Numbered from the stretch's first letter, positions 11,401 to 23,132 are shown. The stretch is 64,000 bases of DNA from Arcuatula senhousia (GCA_963971305.1 CAXARO010000899.1:62001-126000), one strand, 5' to 3'. Notes: generated by a model from the letters alone, not told the origin. Numbers and translations are program-made.

Positions 11401-12763
11401 CCATCTTGTACCAAGTAATGACCATCTTGTACCAAGTTATGTCAGGCTTGTACCAAGTTATGACCAGCTTGTACCAAGTAATGACCATCTTGTACCAAGT
11501 TATGTCAGGCTTGTACCAAGTTAAGACCAGCTTGTACCAAGTTTAACCATCTTGTACCAAGTTATGACCAGCTTGTACCAAGTAATGACCATCTTGTACC
11601 AAGTTATGACCATCTTGTACCACGTTATGATCATCTTGTACCAAGTTATGACCAGCTTGTACCAAGTTTAACCATCTTGTACCAAGTTATGACCAGCTTG
11701 TACCAATGACCATCTTGTACCAAGTTATGACCATCTTGTACCAAGTTATGACCAGCTTGTACCAAGTTTAACCATCTTGTACCAAGTTATGACCAGCTTG
11801 TACCAAGTAATGACCATCTTGTTCCAAGTTATGACCATCTTGTACCAAGTTATGACCAGCTTGTACCACGTTATGATCATCTTGTACCAAGTTATGACAG
11901 GCTTGTACCAAGTTATGACCAGCTTGTACCAAGTTTAACCATCTTGTACCAAGTTATGACCAGCTTGTACCAAGTAATGACCATCTTGTTCCAAGTTATG
12001 ACCAGCTTGTACCAAGTTATGATCATCTTGTACCAAGTTATGACAGGCTTGTACCAAGTTATGACCAGCTTGTACCACGTTATGACCATCTTGTACCAAG
12101 TTAAGACCAGCTTGTACCAAGTTATGACCAGCTTGTACCAAGTTATGATCATCTTGTACCAAGTTATGACCAGCTTGTACCAAGTTATGACCAGCTTGTA
12201 CCAAGTTATGACCAGCTTGTACCAAGTAATGACCATCTTGTACCAAGTTATGACAGGCTTGTACCAAGTTAAGACCAGCTTGTACCAAGTTTAACCATCT
12301 TGTACCAAGTTATGACCAGCTTGTACCAAGTAATGACCATCTTGTACCAAGTTATGACCAGCTTGTACCAAGTTATGACCAGCTTGTACCAAGTTTAACC
12401 ATCTTGTACCAAGTTATGACCAGCTTGTACCAAGTAATGACCAGCTTGTACCAAGTAATGACCATCTTGTACCAAGTTATGACCAGCTTGTACCAAGTTA
12501 TGATCATCTTGTACCAAGTTATGACAGGCTTGTACCAAGTTATGACCAGCTTGTACCACGTTTTGACCATCTTGTACCAAGTTAAGACCAGCTTGTACCA
12601 AGTTATGATCATCTTGTACCAAGTTATGACCAGCTTGTACCAAGTTATGATCATCTTGTACCACGTTATGACCATCTTGTACCAAGTTATGGCCAGCTTG
12701 TTCCACGTTATGACCATCTTGTTCCAAGTTATGACCAGCTTGTACCAAGTTATGACCATCTTG
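8436..12763 (+). repeat. 4.3-kb minisatellite, 21-bp unit, with higher-order repeats
   Basis: About 205 head-to-tail copies of GTTATGACC-A(G/T)C-TTGTACCAA. Common variants are AAGTAATG, CACGTTATG, GATCATC, GACAGGC and a 20-bp form GTTTAACC-ATCTTGTACCAA. Each unit holds a CTTG-TAC-CAAG mini-hairpin. The 20-bp form recurs at fixed spacing. Positions 9558, 9851 and 9976 repeat at 10436, 10729 and 10854, all 878 bp apart. Positions 10958, 11083, 11183 and 11350 repeat at 11538, 11663, 11763 and 11930, all 580 bp apart. So blocks were duplicated on top of the 21-bp unit. Long ORFs in all frames follow from the unit length being a multiple of three; they are not genes. Confidence 0.95.
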
Positions 12764-13452
12764 GGTTAGATTTCTATGGCAATGTTTGTAATTTCATGTC
12801 CTTTATTTTGCTGCTGGTCACTAGAAATTGATCATGCACGATATGAAGCTAAGTAAATTGTAAACATTAAAAATCAGCTTTTGTTTAACCGACATCCCAT
12901 GCTAATGCTGCATACCAAATACCAAGAGGTTTCGATTTGTAGTGGCTTAGAAAACTGGTACGGAAAATGTTTCCCGCCCGACGTTCACCATTTTATAACC
13001 CTAATTTTTAATACCGTGAAATCCGGCTAAAAATTGCTTCTTTTTAAGTTCGAATTGTTTGTAATGTTGATGTGTTACCTTTGTGATAAATTCATGCATA
13101 ATAACTACAAAACGAAATATAGTTGTTGATCCTTTTTTATTTTGAAATTGTGTTCTGATAATTTGACAAACTCTTTCACAAAATTTAATCATAACTTTAT
13201 TTCGTGTCATTTATAAAAGTCATTAAATTATATGATTCTTAGAAAATTACAAATTATGATATGAAAAGTTGAAAAAGAATTTTTATTTCTCGTTCCATTT
13301 AGAATTAAATCATAAAACTAAATAGTGAAAATTGTTGTTTTTTTTCCACTTGGTTTTAGAGCCAATTTATTTTTCCTGTAATTTTTTTTACTTCAGAAAA
13401 AACTGTTATATTCTCCTTGTTGCCTCAAACTTTCGTCGCCATAGCTGTTATC
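12764..13452. other. No gene; dispersed repeat fragment at 12890-13045
   Basis: 12890-13045 has CATACCAAATACCAAG, ACCATTTTATAACCC and a TACCGTGAAATCCGGC-type end, also present at 49090-49230. The rest is AT-rich with nothing recognised, apart from the 3' region of gene C. Confidence 0.45.
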
Positions 13453-16400
13453 TTATTTGTCTGAAAAGGAAAACAGAATATAGACTGATAATTGTGAATT
13501 TAATAAGTATGCTTTAAAAAAATGTCAATATATGGAGAAATCTAATCATAAAAATTTATAACAAAACCAGTTGTCAACTTAACACAGAAAAAATGATATG
13601 CAATCGTTTTTTTTTAATTATACCAGTTTAACACAACTTAATCTTCAAAAAGTTCTTATCCCTTTAGTCACGAGAGGACCTTTCTGCAGATTTATGAACA
13701 TTTTTTACGAAATAAATGGTTAAACGGGTTTGTTGGCTTGAAACCTGGCACAGTGCATTATTCCTTTAAACGTGTCATACATTAAAATTGCGGTCTAGTG
13801 CACTCCTTTTTTTGCGCCTCTGATGATTTCAGATTGATCATACTCATTAAGACATCATGTTTTAAGAACTTTACATAATGTGATTTTATTCATGATAAAC
13901 TCACCAATGATTTGTAAAGTGCCATAGTTTGTCGTGCAGCAAAATCCGCTGACGCATTCAAGAAAACTAAAAAGACAGTTTGCTTTCGTCGAGCATGGTG
14001 TTCTGAACTTTGATGGTGTTTCCATACATGTATTGAGTCTCATGGCGTTGTTTAAAATACTTGAAATACCGGATCCGGAAGAACCACGGCTTCTCCCGCT
14101 TCCGAGTGAAAGTCCGGAGTTACCCGAACGACCAGCCCCGCTTAGGTATTGCAGTCTAAGAAGATCGCTGAGAAAAGCATCTGAAATTTGTAAAACAGCG
14201 AGATATATAGCCATGATATAGTCTTCACTTCCTTTAAATTTATAGCTTTTGCTATGCATAAATGGGGGGCGTGTGTAGTAAATAGTATGTGGGTGAATGT
14301 AAATGCCTTTAGAAAAGATTGAAATGCAAAACGCACAGGCACCAGGCTAGCCTTTTAAAACGAAGTAGAATAGTCTACAACGATAGACGGACGAAATGAA
14401 TTTAACAACCGAAAGGCTGTGTACAAATGTAACACATTTTTTGGATCCCATTTAACACACTTGATTTTTTTCCGTACATCGAACGTGAAAGTGAACATAT
14501 TATAAAGTTGATTGCAACGCGTACTTAGTATTAAAAACTATAATATTCAACAGCATTAACATGACATCAAAATAGTTGCTGACCTTGACTATTTGTACCT
14601 CTTTGAAAGAAGCAAAGAGGCACCAAAGGGGCATTCTAATGTCAAAAGCCCGAACACGAACAAGAACAAGAACAGCACGAAGAATCACATTATCAACCGA
14701 ACGGAAATCAACAACACGAACTCAAGTCGTAACAAGAGTGAACTCAGGTGCTCCGGAAGAGTAAGCGGTTCCTGCCTGCTATAGCCCACCCGCCGTGTTG
14801 CTATTATGTCAAATCCGGTAAAGGAATACAAAACAAAACTCTACGACAAACCAACATCTGTGCTCATTTGAGAGATAGAAATTCCATATTTTTTCTACAA
14901 GTGCACGGTGTCTACCGTAAAATGTCTTTAGTGAAGACAGCAACCGTGGATCAACATAACCCTGTGTCAGCAATTTTGTGTCAAACGTGAGCCTCTGCCA
15001 AGGAAATCGATGTAATTCCCGCAAGCTCTTGAGTAACGAATCAATTGAGATACGTAAACTCCATAAGCTGGAGCGGACGGAATGTTGCTACACAAGAAAG
15101 GGAAGTTGACGATTGGAAAGTTGAAGTCATCACGTTTGTCATAGAGCCTTGTTGAAAGTCTTCCTTGAGAGTCAATTTCGAGATGTAGATCTAAATATGA
15201 AGCAGACTTCCTAGAATCCGTTGTGTCCTTTATCTCAAGCTCCTGTGGATATATGAGATGGAGAAATTCACCAAACCGAGAATTGTTTAGTGAAAGGACA
15301 TCATCAATATAACGGAACGTGAGGTTGAAAGAGAGAGCTAGTCTACGGTCTTTTTTGTCTAGAAGAGATTGCAAGAAGTCTGCTTCATATGAATGAAGAA
15401 ACAAATCAGCAACCAAAGGTGCACAATTAGTGCCCATTGGAATCCCTATTGTTTGCTGAAAAACACGTCCACCAAACTGAACAAATATGTTGTCAATAAG
15501 AAAGTTGAGCATGTCGATTATTTGGTCTTCTGTAAATTTGTTCTTTTTCTTAGACTCATTGATGACAAAGTAAGTCTTGGTATAATCGACTACAAGAAAT
15601 TTGTACCTGCGTTTTCCATTCTTTTTGAAAAAGCTGCGTTTAATCAGCTGTGCCATTCGCGATTTCAGTTGTTTATGTGGAATAGAAGTGTAAAGTGTGG
15701 AGAAATCGAATGTTGTGATGCTGTTACAAGATGAAACTGATTTAGAGTTAAGAATCTCCATCAGTTCTTTCGAATTCTTCAGGATCCACATTTGATTGAC
15801 ACCATTTCTAGAATACTTCTAGGACTACACAAAAAGGAAAAGTTGACGATAGAAAATTTGAAATCGGGTTTCATAAATTATTTCACAATGAAAGCCATAT
15901 TTGATATACGCATTAGCTTTTCATCCGAAAGAGAAATATGATAAAAAGTTATTTTAACAATTATTTCAAAGGGAAACATGATTTATATAAAAACATGATT
16001 GTAAGCCGTGATAAATTCATCTGTTTAAGTGTTTCTACCTCAATGCGCACTTCTTATATATATACCTAAATAAATTAACATAATAATGGTCGAATGTAAC
16101 AACTATGACCACTAACATGACTTAGTGCCCTATAAATTGATAAAGCTATCATATTGGCCGTTGTCACATCTGCATCGCCACAGACCTATATAAAGATTGT
16201 CACGACATTAAAATCCCCGGTCAAACATCAAAGAGGTTTAATAAAAATCAAATGGTTTTCCGACTCTCTCTTGACACCATTTGCGAGGATGGTCTCAAGG
16301 AACGATGCTAGTCCTTCGCAAGGGACGAAAAAAGGTTGTCCCGTGTATGTGGAGAGCAATACCCCATGCACGTTAAAGACCCCTTTGTAAAGTTCGATAA

Positions 16401-17964
16401 GAGTAGGCTCAATGGGGGCCGCTGCAAAGGCCACACTCGCAAACTGCTAGCTGGAGAGGGATTTACATAAGCATTAAGCTTATTTCCCAATCCAGGATAA
16501 ACAAATATGTTTAAACTAAATAAAATGGTTATTTTTTTTCAAAGCGTTATAAAACATTAAATAATATAAGGCTTCACATCAAAATTATTTGTTTTCTTCC
16601 CGTTTATCATAGTTGTCAATGAAAGTAAGAATAAATTCAATGATGTATTTTTTAAAATTTTTTTTTCTCTCTGGCATTTCGGGTAAGCAGTCAGATATCT
16701 TATGAAAAACCATGACCTTAGAAAATGATGATTTTTCATGACATTTGAATTAAAGAATTGTAATGAAAAACCATGACTTCATATAAAGTAGAACAAGGTC
16801 ATGAAAATCCACGATCTTTTAATTACAATTTCGTGATGGAACTTCATGATCTGAAGATGCTACAAAGTCATGGAAAATCATCATTTTCAACGATCACGAA
16901 AAATCATGACTTTTAGAAAGCCATGATTTTCTATGACTTTTCACTATTTTTTGTCATGAAAAATCGTGACAAAAACGGTTTAACAGGTAAGACTCCTAGA
17001 TAGAAAATGGTCGAGAAACTCTATATAATTGCGAGTAACTTCAAATCCTGAATTGTAACTGTGTTCTTGAATAATTACAAAACATCTTTATCGACTTGGT
17101 TTTGTAATAATTTGGTAAAATAAAGCGAAAAAATGTCATTCTTGTACACAATTTGAACCACTGATTTTGTAGGTGTTTGCCGCTTTCGTTATTTTAGACG
17201 ACAACAAATGGGTCAAATGTCAAAAAGAAGTTACTAAACCGAGTTTAGAACCGGGACATACAAAAAAAATTGCACAGACAGTTCAAATTTTCATGAAATC
17301 AGACAACTATAGTACTGACAGAAAAAAGGTGAAATGTCATAAAAAATCATCATTTTCAAAGGTCATGGTTTTTCATAAGATATCTGACTGGTAAGGGGGC
17401 TGTATGAAATAAAAAAAATCAATGCAACGAATGGAATTTATACATTAGAATTGAAATTTTAAAGATACTTTACAGAATTGTTGAAATTTCTGAAGCTTAT
17501 TAAACCTAATATAATATATTAATACAGATTTTTTTTAATAAACGATTTAGAGTCTCCATTGGTGTTGATTGCAGTATAAAATTATTTTGATTAAAGTACG
17601 AAGTTTTAATGGTTTTTTATTAATGTTTGGTTGTTGTTGTTTTTTTTATTTAATTTCAAACTTATATTTCTTAACAATTAACTCAACATTAAACTGATTC
17701 TAAAAGTTATCTCCCTTTCCACGAAGAAGGATTTATCACCCGTTAACCCATCAGTAAACGTTACAAAATGTAACTTAAATCCTATGAATATTTCTTAATT
17801 AAATTTGCTTATTTATCTCATCAATAAATGTTACAAAAATATAATTAAAAGATAAAAAAAAAGATAGTTTTTGTACATCCTCTCAAACTTAATATATTTG
17901 CTTAAAAAAACTTACTGGAAAGCGAAAGCAGTACGACAAGGAGAAGAACTGTTACCGTCCTCAT
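13453..17964 (-). CDS. Gene C: small secreted six-cysteine protein (3 exons)
   Basis: Proposed exons (minus): 17964-17916, 14180-13905 and 13460-13453; 333 nt, 110 residues. Exon 1 encodes Met-Arg-Thr followed by a Leu/Val-rich signal peptide and ends in phase 1 at GTAAGT. Exon 2 follows ATTTCAG and has a Ser/Gly-rich stretch (about residues 30-57) and then cysteines at 68, 79, 85, 92, 97 and 98. It ends in phase 1 at GTGAGT. A strong acceptor (TTTTCCTTTTCAG) at 13461 adds Asp-Lys-stop. Cys68 opens C-M-E-T-P-S, matching C-E-K-T-P-S in gene A. No known family recognised. A secreted, disulfide-bonded role (matrix, defence or signalling) is inference. Gene A is divergent, 1.8 kb away. Gene C's first intron holds a Penelope-like copy and a MITE-like element. 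Confidence 0.68.
14595..14960 (+). repeat. R-family dispersed repeat, long copy
   Basis: One of the best copies: GGCATTCTAATGTCAAAAGCC, GAACTCAAGTCGTAACAAG, GTGAACTCAGGTGCTCCGG, TTCCTGCCTGCTATAG and GTCAAATCCGGTAAAGGA. Other copies are at 26770-26960, 30150-30375 and 31220-31480. It lies inside gene C's first intron, next to the Penelope-like copy. Confidence 0.7.
14809..15818 (-). pseudogene. Penelope-like reverse transcriptase, copy 2 (5'-truncated)
   Basis: An ORF of 274 residues (15791 to 14967) carries the RT core. It has Met-Trp-Ile-Leu-Lys near the start, Phe-Asp-Phe-Ser-Thr-Leu-Tyr-Thr-Ser-Ile-Pro, then Gly-Ile-Pro-Met-Gly-Thr-Asn-Cys-Ala-Pro. The catalytic Tyr-Ile-Asp-Asp-Val, Ser-Tyr-Leu-Asp-Leu-His and Tyr-Asp-Lys-Arg-Asp follow. 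Homology extends upstream in frame to about 15818 (Ser-Arg-Asn-Gly-Val-Asn-Gln). At about 14985-15000 the frame shifts and the C-terminal part continues (Leu-Leu-Thr-Gln-Gly-Tyr-Val). No endonuclease domain was seen. It is more intact than copy 1 and in opposite orientation. Confidence 0.8.
16268..16500 (+). repeat. Dispersed SINE-like repeat, copy 2
   Basis: Aligns with 815-1065: TTTGCGAGGATGGTCTC, CCCGTGTATGTGGAGAG, CAATACCCCATGCACG, GTTAAAGACCCCTTTGTAAA and AGAGTAGGCTCAATGGGGG. It also shares the ATGCACGTTAAAGACCCC motif with the reverse copy at 28150-28475. Confidence 0.65.
16688..17390. mobile_element. 703-bp MITE-like element with about 55-bp inverted repeats
   Basis: The left end from CAGTCAGATATCTTATG and the right end, read in reverse, agree for about 55 bp with about three mismatches. 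Both flanks carry GTAAG (16683-16687 and 17391-17395), a 5-bp target duplication. The inside is full of short inverted words such as ATCATGA, TCATGGTT and AAAATCATGAC, so the single strand would fold extensively. No transposase inside. It lies in gene C's first intron. Confidence 0.7.
17391..17915. other. No gene recognised (gene C first intron)
   Basis: AT-rich intron sequence with no further element recognised. Confidence 0.4.
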
Positions 17965-19734
17965 ATTAAAATTGATAGTTTGTCCTTCAGAAGAAAGAGC
18001 TTACTGTTAGTAGAACAGCTTTCTCACGAAGTTGTTAAAAGGTCTGCTATGTGACTTGAATGCTCTTGTCTTAAAAACAAGTGTTAATGAGTGGTAAATA
18101 TTGTTAATAAGGACTTTAATACATTATGTGTCATATTTAAAATTTTAATTGAAAATTAGGATATGTTGGTTTTTATCATTTGATTTGTTATTTCTTTTCT
18201 ATAAAACCACAAAAATCATTAAGTGCATGATCTCATTCAATTTCAATTGTCTTAGACGGGATCGATGTAGGCAAACATTATCATTTTATGAATTTTGATT
18301 TTGAAAAGGAAACATAATTTTAAACAATGCACCTGTTGTCTGAATATTTAGAAATAAATTGAAAAAAAAAGAATTAGAAATCCGTTCATCATTTGTTAAT
18401 TAAAACTATAATTTAACATTTATTAGTTTTATTTGTTTACATGCCAAAAAAAAATATGAGAGAACAGATAGTTGTCAAATTTTATTTCAACAACATATTG
18501 TTGACTTTTAATTATTTTTGTTTTGTTTGTGGATATGTTTTGTGTGTGTGTTTTCTATAACAATTATTTTGCCAATAGCATAGGTTGTACACCAGACAAT
18601 GACAACAATTTTTTTTTATCTGAAAAGAGCGTAAAATGAATTTCAAAGTCATATTTACATTTATGATAATCATGTCAAACCTTAGCGTGTCATTCTTTTT
18701 TTTATTTTTTTGTAATAATACATGTAGGTTTTGAAGACTAAGTCACGAATCGAATTTATTGTCATTTCAAATTTACAAGATAACATGTAAACGTTAATAA
18801 AATTAAAAGCTGTCTGTCTAATTAAAAAAAAATGCTTAATTTGGTTTCTTATAAATATATATAGTAAAGCATCCATTTTATATCATTTTATCTAAATATG
18901 CCTAGGATCAAAGATTGAAGCTCTTTAGAGAGGTTTAACATAATGAACATTTTTGAACTACCACATATCCTTGTCAATCTAAATTTTATGGATAAATGAT
19001 CGTTCTATTTATGGACAAATTTGATTACTTAGCCCCAAAATTTCTAGGCATAGAAAGCATAGTTACATATTTATAAAGCCAATTTATTAAAATTTTAATT
19101 AAATTTTGACGTTCTAAGGGGAATAACTCCTAAAAAGGAAAGGTCCTACAACGCTGAACCTTTTACATATTTTGTAAATCTTGATGCGTTTAACAATATG
19201 CAATTTCTCAATTTCTTAAATTTCTCAAATATCTTGTATAGTTTTTATTTGCATTTCGGTCACATGCTTAAAATTCAAAAGAAGAACGTAGAAAAAGACT
19301 GATTGAAAAACAGAAATAAAAAGGTAGAATCCCGCGGCATTTTCATGTTATAATATATTATTTTACACTCATAACAAGTAATAAATCTTGCAATTGCACC
19401 TACATTTTCAAATGAATTTATGCAAAATATAGACAAACTAGTACAAAAATATTGATATTTTACAGAAAGTAGAAAAAAATCACAGGAAACAAAATTTTGA
19501 TCTACGACGTCAGTAACATATAACATCAAACACGGTCATAATAATTTATCAATTAATTTTCACTGACTATAAATATGTATATTTCTTTAATTAAAATGTC
19601 ACGTTTATGTGACATATAAAGAAAGCATGCTATGTTCGGGACAACTTAGATGACGTGATGTGCATGCGTTATAAGAAAAACGTGAAGAATGATGTCCTTA
19701 GCTCACACCTAGGTCTCTATCGAAAGATCCAACT
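17965..19734. other. Divergent intergenic region between genes C and A
   Basis: Should hold both upstream regions. Mostly AT-rich. 19080-19265 is a fragment of the AGCTCACC-type repeat (GACGTTCTAAGGGGAATAAC and ACAATATGCAATTTC), the reverse of 24250-24410. A TATA-like site is noted separately for gene A. Confidence 0.45.
19612..19620 (+). promoter_or_regulatory. Possible TATA box of gene A
   Basis: ACATATAAAG lies about 120 bp before the gene A start codon, which would leave a leader of about 90 nt. Position and sequence fit a TATA box, but AT-rich DNA makes chance matches common. Confidence 0.35.
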
Positions 19735-22571
19735 ATGGACTTACACCTTTTCCTGTGTGTCCTCGGACTTGCACTGTCTGGTAAGTGTATCGATAACAAC
19801 TGATCGATTTCGATCGATTATTTATTAAACTAAAGCTATGTGACCTTTATTTATTTGTTGAAATTATATCATACATTAGATATAAACTGCTGAAAATAAT
19901 GTGGAATCGTACTATCAAAGATCTTAGATATCGATGATAACGTGATAGCTTAAACAAAGGAAAAAAGAAACACAAAACACCATAATTAATAAAAGTGCAC
20001 ATGCACGCAAAACAACTTAGAACGCAAACTCAAGTCGTAACAAGAGTTTACTCAGATGCTCAAGAAGTTCAAAGCATCGTCACCGAACGGCTTATATTTT
20101 TAATAAGACAATACTAAACGTTGTAACAGAGAACAGAATTAAACAAAATAATTAAAAGCATAACGATAATCAATCAAACTCATTAATACAAAAAAAAAAG
20201 GAAAATGTATGAATTTGTGGTAAAAAGAAAGTAAAATTGCGAATAATTAAAACAAATGGGAACTGCCTTCCCTTCTGGGGCTCATGAGTCCGCATTCTGA
20301 GTATAGTTTAGTTAATTGTTTGTTCTGTGTATTTTTATGCTGTGTACTTTGTTTTGATTCGGGTTTTGTAATGTTATATTAGGTGTTTTATTAAGTTATG
20401 TTATGCGTTATGTGTTTTGTTATGTTATGCTATGTTGTGTGTTTTGCTATGTTATGTTTTATGTTTTGTTATGTTATGTGTTTTGTTATGTTTTGTGTTT
20501 TGTTATGTATTGTGTTTTGACGTGTGTTCTTTTGTGTCAATGGGTTCTGACATAACTTTTTCCGATTGTGAAATTGAATTTGTATATCTTTGCATGCTTC
20601 TTATCGTATAATTGACCAGCTCATACAGCCTTTCGTACCATGTACGGATGTTTGCAAAACAAGTAACAAAAAACCTCACACAACGTGTGTGTGCAATTAA
20701 TTCTGATATGCCTGAATACGTCTGAGTTTCGTTTATTAGTAACAAGACTCATCAGATGTGCTCTACCCAAAAATGTCAAACACTGTGTTAGATATGAAGA
20801 GCCCAAAGCAATTTAACCAAAATATGCCAAATTTGAACAAATATTTATTTTAAATTTTCCATTCGTTTTAAACTATTAATGAATATCCTTTTGTTTTTAG
20901 TAAAAGATGCATTTGGTCAAGCTCAGGGACAAGGTCAAGGTAATGGCGGAGGAGCTGGAGCAAATAGAATGAACTTCCCAATTAGAGGAGGAGGAGGTGG
21001 GAACGGTATGGGTGGGGGAGGAAACGGTATGGGAGGGGGAGGAAACGGTATGGGCGGAGGCGGAAACGGAAATGGAAACAATCAAGGTGGAATGAATGGC
21101 GGGATGGATCCGTCAGCCGGAGGCGGAAACGCTATGGGAGGCGGTGGAATGGCTGGTATGGCGGGAGCTGGAGGTGGTGCGTTTGGTATGATGGGAGGCA
21201 TGGGACCGATGCTTGGTGGCGGCGGAGGAGGAGCTAACTGGATGATGGGCATGGCCATGAATAGTGAAATTCCTCCTCATATGGCTATGTCTGGCCGTCT
21301 TAATCCAAGAACATTCGGCCAGTGGAGAGCATGTGAGAAAACACCAAGCCAACTAAACATGATTTGTAACCCGAATGCACCGGATCAATGTCAACAGTTG
21401 ACCGCTAGTTTGAATCCGATGATGATGGGTGGTATGGGGATGGGAAATATGGGGACTGGAAACGGTCAAAGAAATATGCTAGTGTGTAGTCGGATGACGG
21501 AGCATGGGATTGCAAGATGCTGTGCTAGGAATGTGATGCTTGCAAGACAGCTAGGTAATGTAAACTACTTGTAGTTATAAGATTTTATTTTGTTTATTAT
21601 TGCATTTTGGTGTTCCCCTTAAAAAGACACAAACAAACGATTTACTATCATCCAAAATACATAAAAAGGTTATCCGATGAAAAGACTACGGGTTGTTACA
21701 TTGTAAAAGAGGAAAGATGTACACGGTAAATATGGACTGAAATCAAGTGAAATAGAATAAGGAGGTCTTACATTCTTCAACCCATCAGTTTTTTTGGAAA
21801 TGCCTATGCCTAGTCAAAACCAATGCGACATGTTCTTCCACGATGTAAAAGCCTGGTTTTGTCACTGTCATTTGTTTTTCATTGAAAGGTTTTCTCCTGG
21901 CATTTTAATAATTTTATATTTAAATGATGCTCTTTTCGAATGTAAAGTTTTTCTTTATGAATCTTAAATCGACCTCAGGCGAATTATTTGTTATGACATT
22001 GAAAGCACTCCAAATGATCTCAAATTCAAGCTATTCAACGCTTAACTTTATTGAGCACCTTAGTACACTGTCGTTTCGTTGGTCAATTCGCGTTACAAGA
22101 CTCAAAGTGGTACAAATGGGCCAATCGGATGTCAAACCGTCCGGAAAGACAAAAACATGTTAAGACAACACAAAAGATAAAAAACATAGTACACAAACTT
22201 AAAATCTAAAAGAGTGAACTCAGTTGCCCGGAAGGTTTAAGTTAAATTTAGTTGTGTTTGTTGTGTCTTTTTTCGTATTTTTTTCCCTGGTTTTGTTTAT
22301 ATATATATTTACCTTACTAGATTCGAAAGGCCTTCGGTACTTCTAAGAATATCTTTGGTATAAGTTTCGCCTATCTCTAACTTGATATTTCATTCTAATA
22401 GGTAATTATTCAGAATATACCTTAGTCTAATAAACTAAATGTCATTTTAGTTGCTTAGATATGACTGATATTATCTCTTGCTATATCTGGTCTTACTAAC
22501 TTTAGTAGTTTCTAAAATCATACACGTATCAATTCATTTTTTTTCTTTTTTCAGATAAAATTTTTAGGTAA
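19735..22571 (+). CDS. Gene A: secreted Gly/Met/Asn-rich six-cysteine protein (3 exons)
   Basis: Proposed exons: 19735-19780, 20901-21554 and 22555-22571; 717 nt, 238 residues. Exon 1 is a signal peptide (Met-Asp-Leu-His-Leu-Phe-Leu) ending in phase 1 at GTAAGT. Exon 2 follows TTTTTAG. It opens Gln/Gly-rich, then has a Gly-rich domain with repeated Gly4-Asn-Gly-Met units, and then a region with cysteines at about 160, 171, 179, 211, 222 and 223. A GTAATG donor in phase 1 and a strong acceptor (CTTTTTTCAG) at 22554 add Asp-Lys-Ile-Phe-Arg-stop; AATAAA motifs follow. Without that splice the ORF ends at 21574. Low-complexity Gly/Met sequence with a Cys domain suggests an extracellular structural protein (shell, byssus or mucus), but this is inference. 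Related to genes B and C. Confidence 0.7.
19995..20075 (+). repeat. R-family repeat fragment in gene A intron 1
   Basis: Short piece with ACGCAAACTCAAGTCGTAAC and AGAGTTTACTCAGATGCTC, the central motif of the R family. Confidence 0.5.
20394..20530 (+). repeat. Imperfect ATGTT/GTTTT microsatellite
   Basis: Runs of TTATG, TTATGTT and GTGTTTTG in gene A intron 1, with a 5-bp base period and 10-15-bp variants. The ORFs in it are spurious. Confidence 0.75.
22100..22260 (+). repeat. R-family repeat fragment in gene A intron 2
   Basis: CAAATGGGCCAATCGGATGTC, then an AGAGTGAACTCAGTTGCCCGG-like core. Weak, shortened copy lying just before the terminal exon. Confidence 0.4.
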
Positions 22572-22877
22572 ATAAAAGAATAAAAACGACATCAAATGCA
22601 GATTTAAAAGTAGCAGAATGCAAAACGGAAGTACAGGTCAAGACCAGAATGCAGTATTAAAGATGGTCGACTCATCTTGTGATAAACACCCCATTTCTTT
22701 TTGTTTGTTTGTTTTTCCATCCCTTTCATGTTAGTTTTATTTTTATTTTACATAGATATATATGTTTGGCTTTCTTAAAATAAATGTATGACCGGTCTAT
22801 ACAAAAATTATTACTTTGTAACTTATTTATTTTTGATGTGACATGTACACTCTTGAGACCGTTGAGTTCATTCATTG

Positions 22878-23132
22878 TCATTCCAACAAGAGTTTTCTTT
22901 GCTGATTGCAACTTTTAGTTTGAAGTTTAAATGTTGTCCAGTCTGACTTATGTGTTGTATGTGTAGGGAACAAATAAATCAATATTACAACGAAAAGAAG
23001 AGTTGAAAGTGGATATCCTTGCCGTACTCCAGTGTTTGAATTGAATATTGATATTTTTTGTCTTGATTTTGGTCGCTTTAAAATCATTTTCTTATTACAA
23101 ATTGCAACGATTTTCTGTTCTGTTTCTTGCAT
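22878..23132 (-). pseudogene. Non-LTR reverse transcriptase fragment
   Basis: The minus strand reads Thr-Gly-Val-Arg-Gln-Gly-Tyr-Pro-Leu-Ser-Thr-Leu-Leu-Phe, the RT motif usually seen as GVRQG-PLSP-LF. Only this block is recognisable, so it is a short relic. Confidence 0.55.

Noticed and set aside
8433..12769. Many overlapping ORFs of 60-258 codons on both strands with Tyr-Asp-Gln-Leu-Val-Pro-Ser type repeats
   Set aside because: They follow from a stop-free 21-bp unit in several frames. No start context, splice pattern or frame preference was seen.
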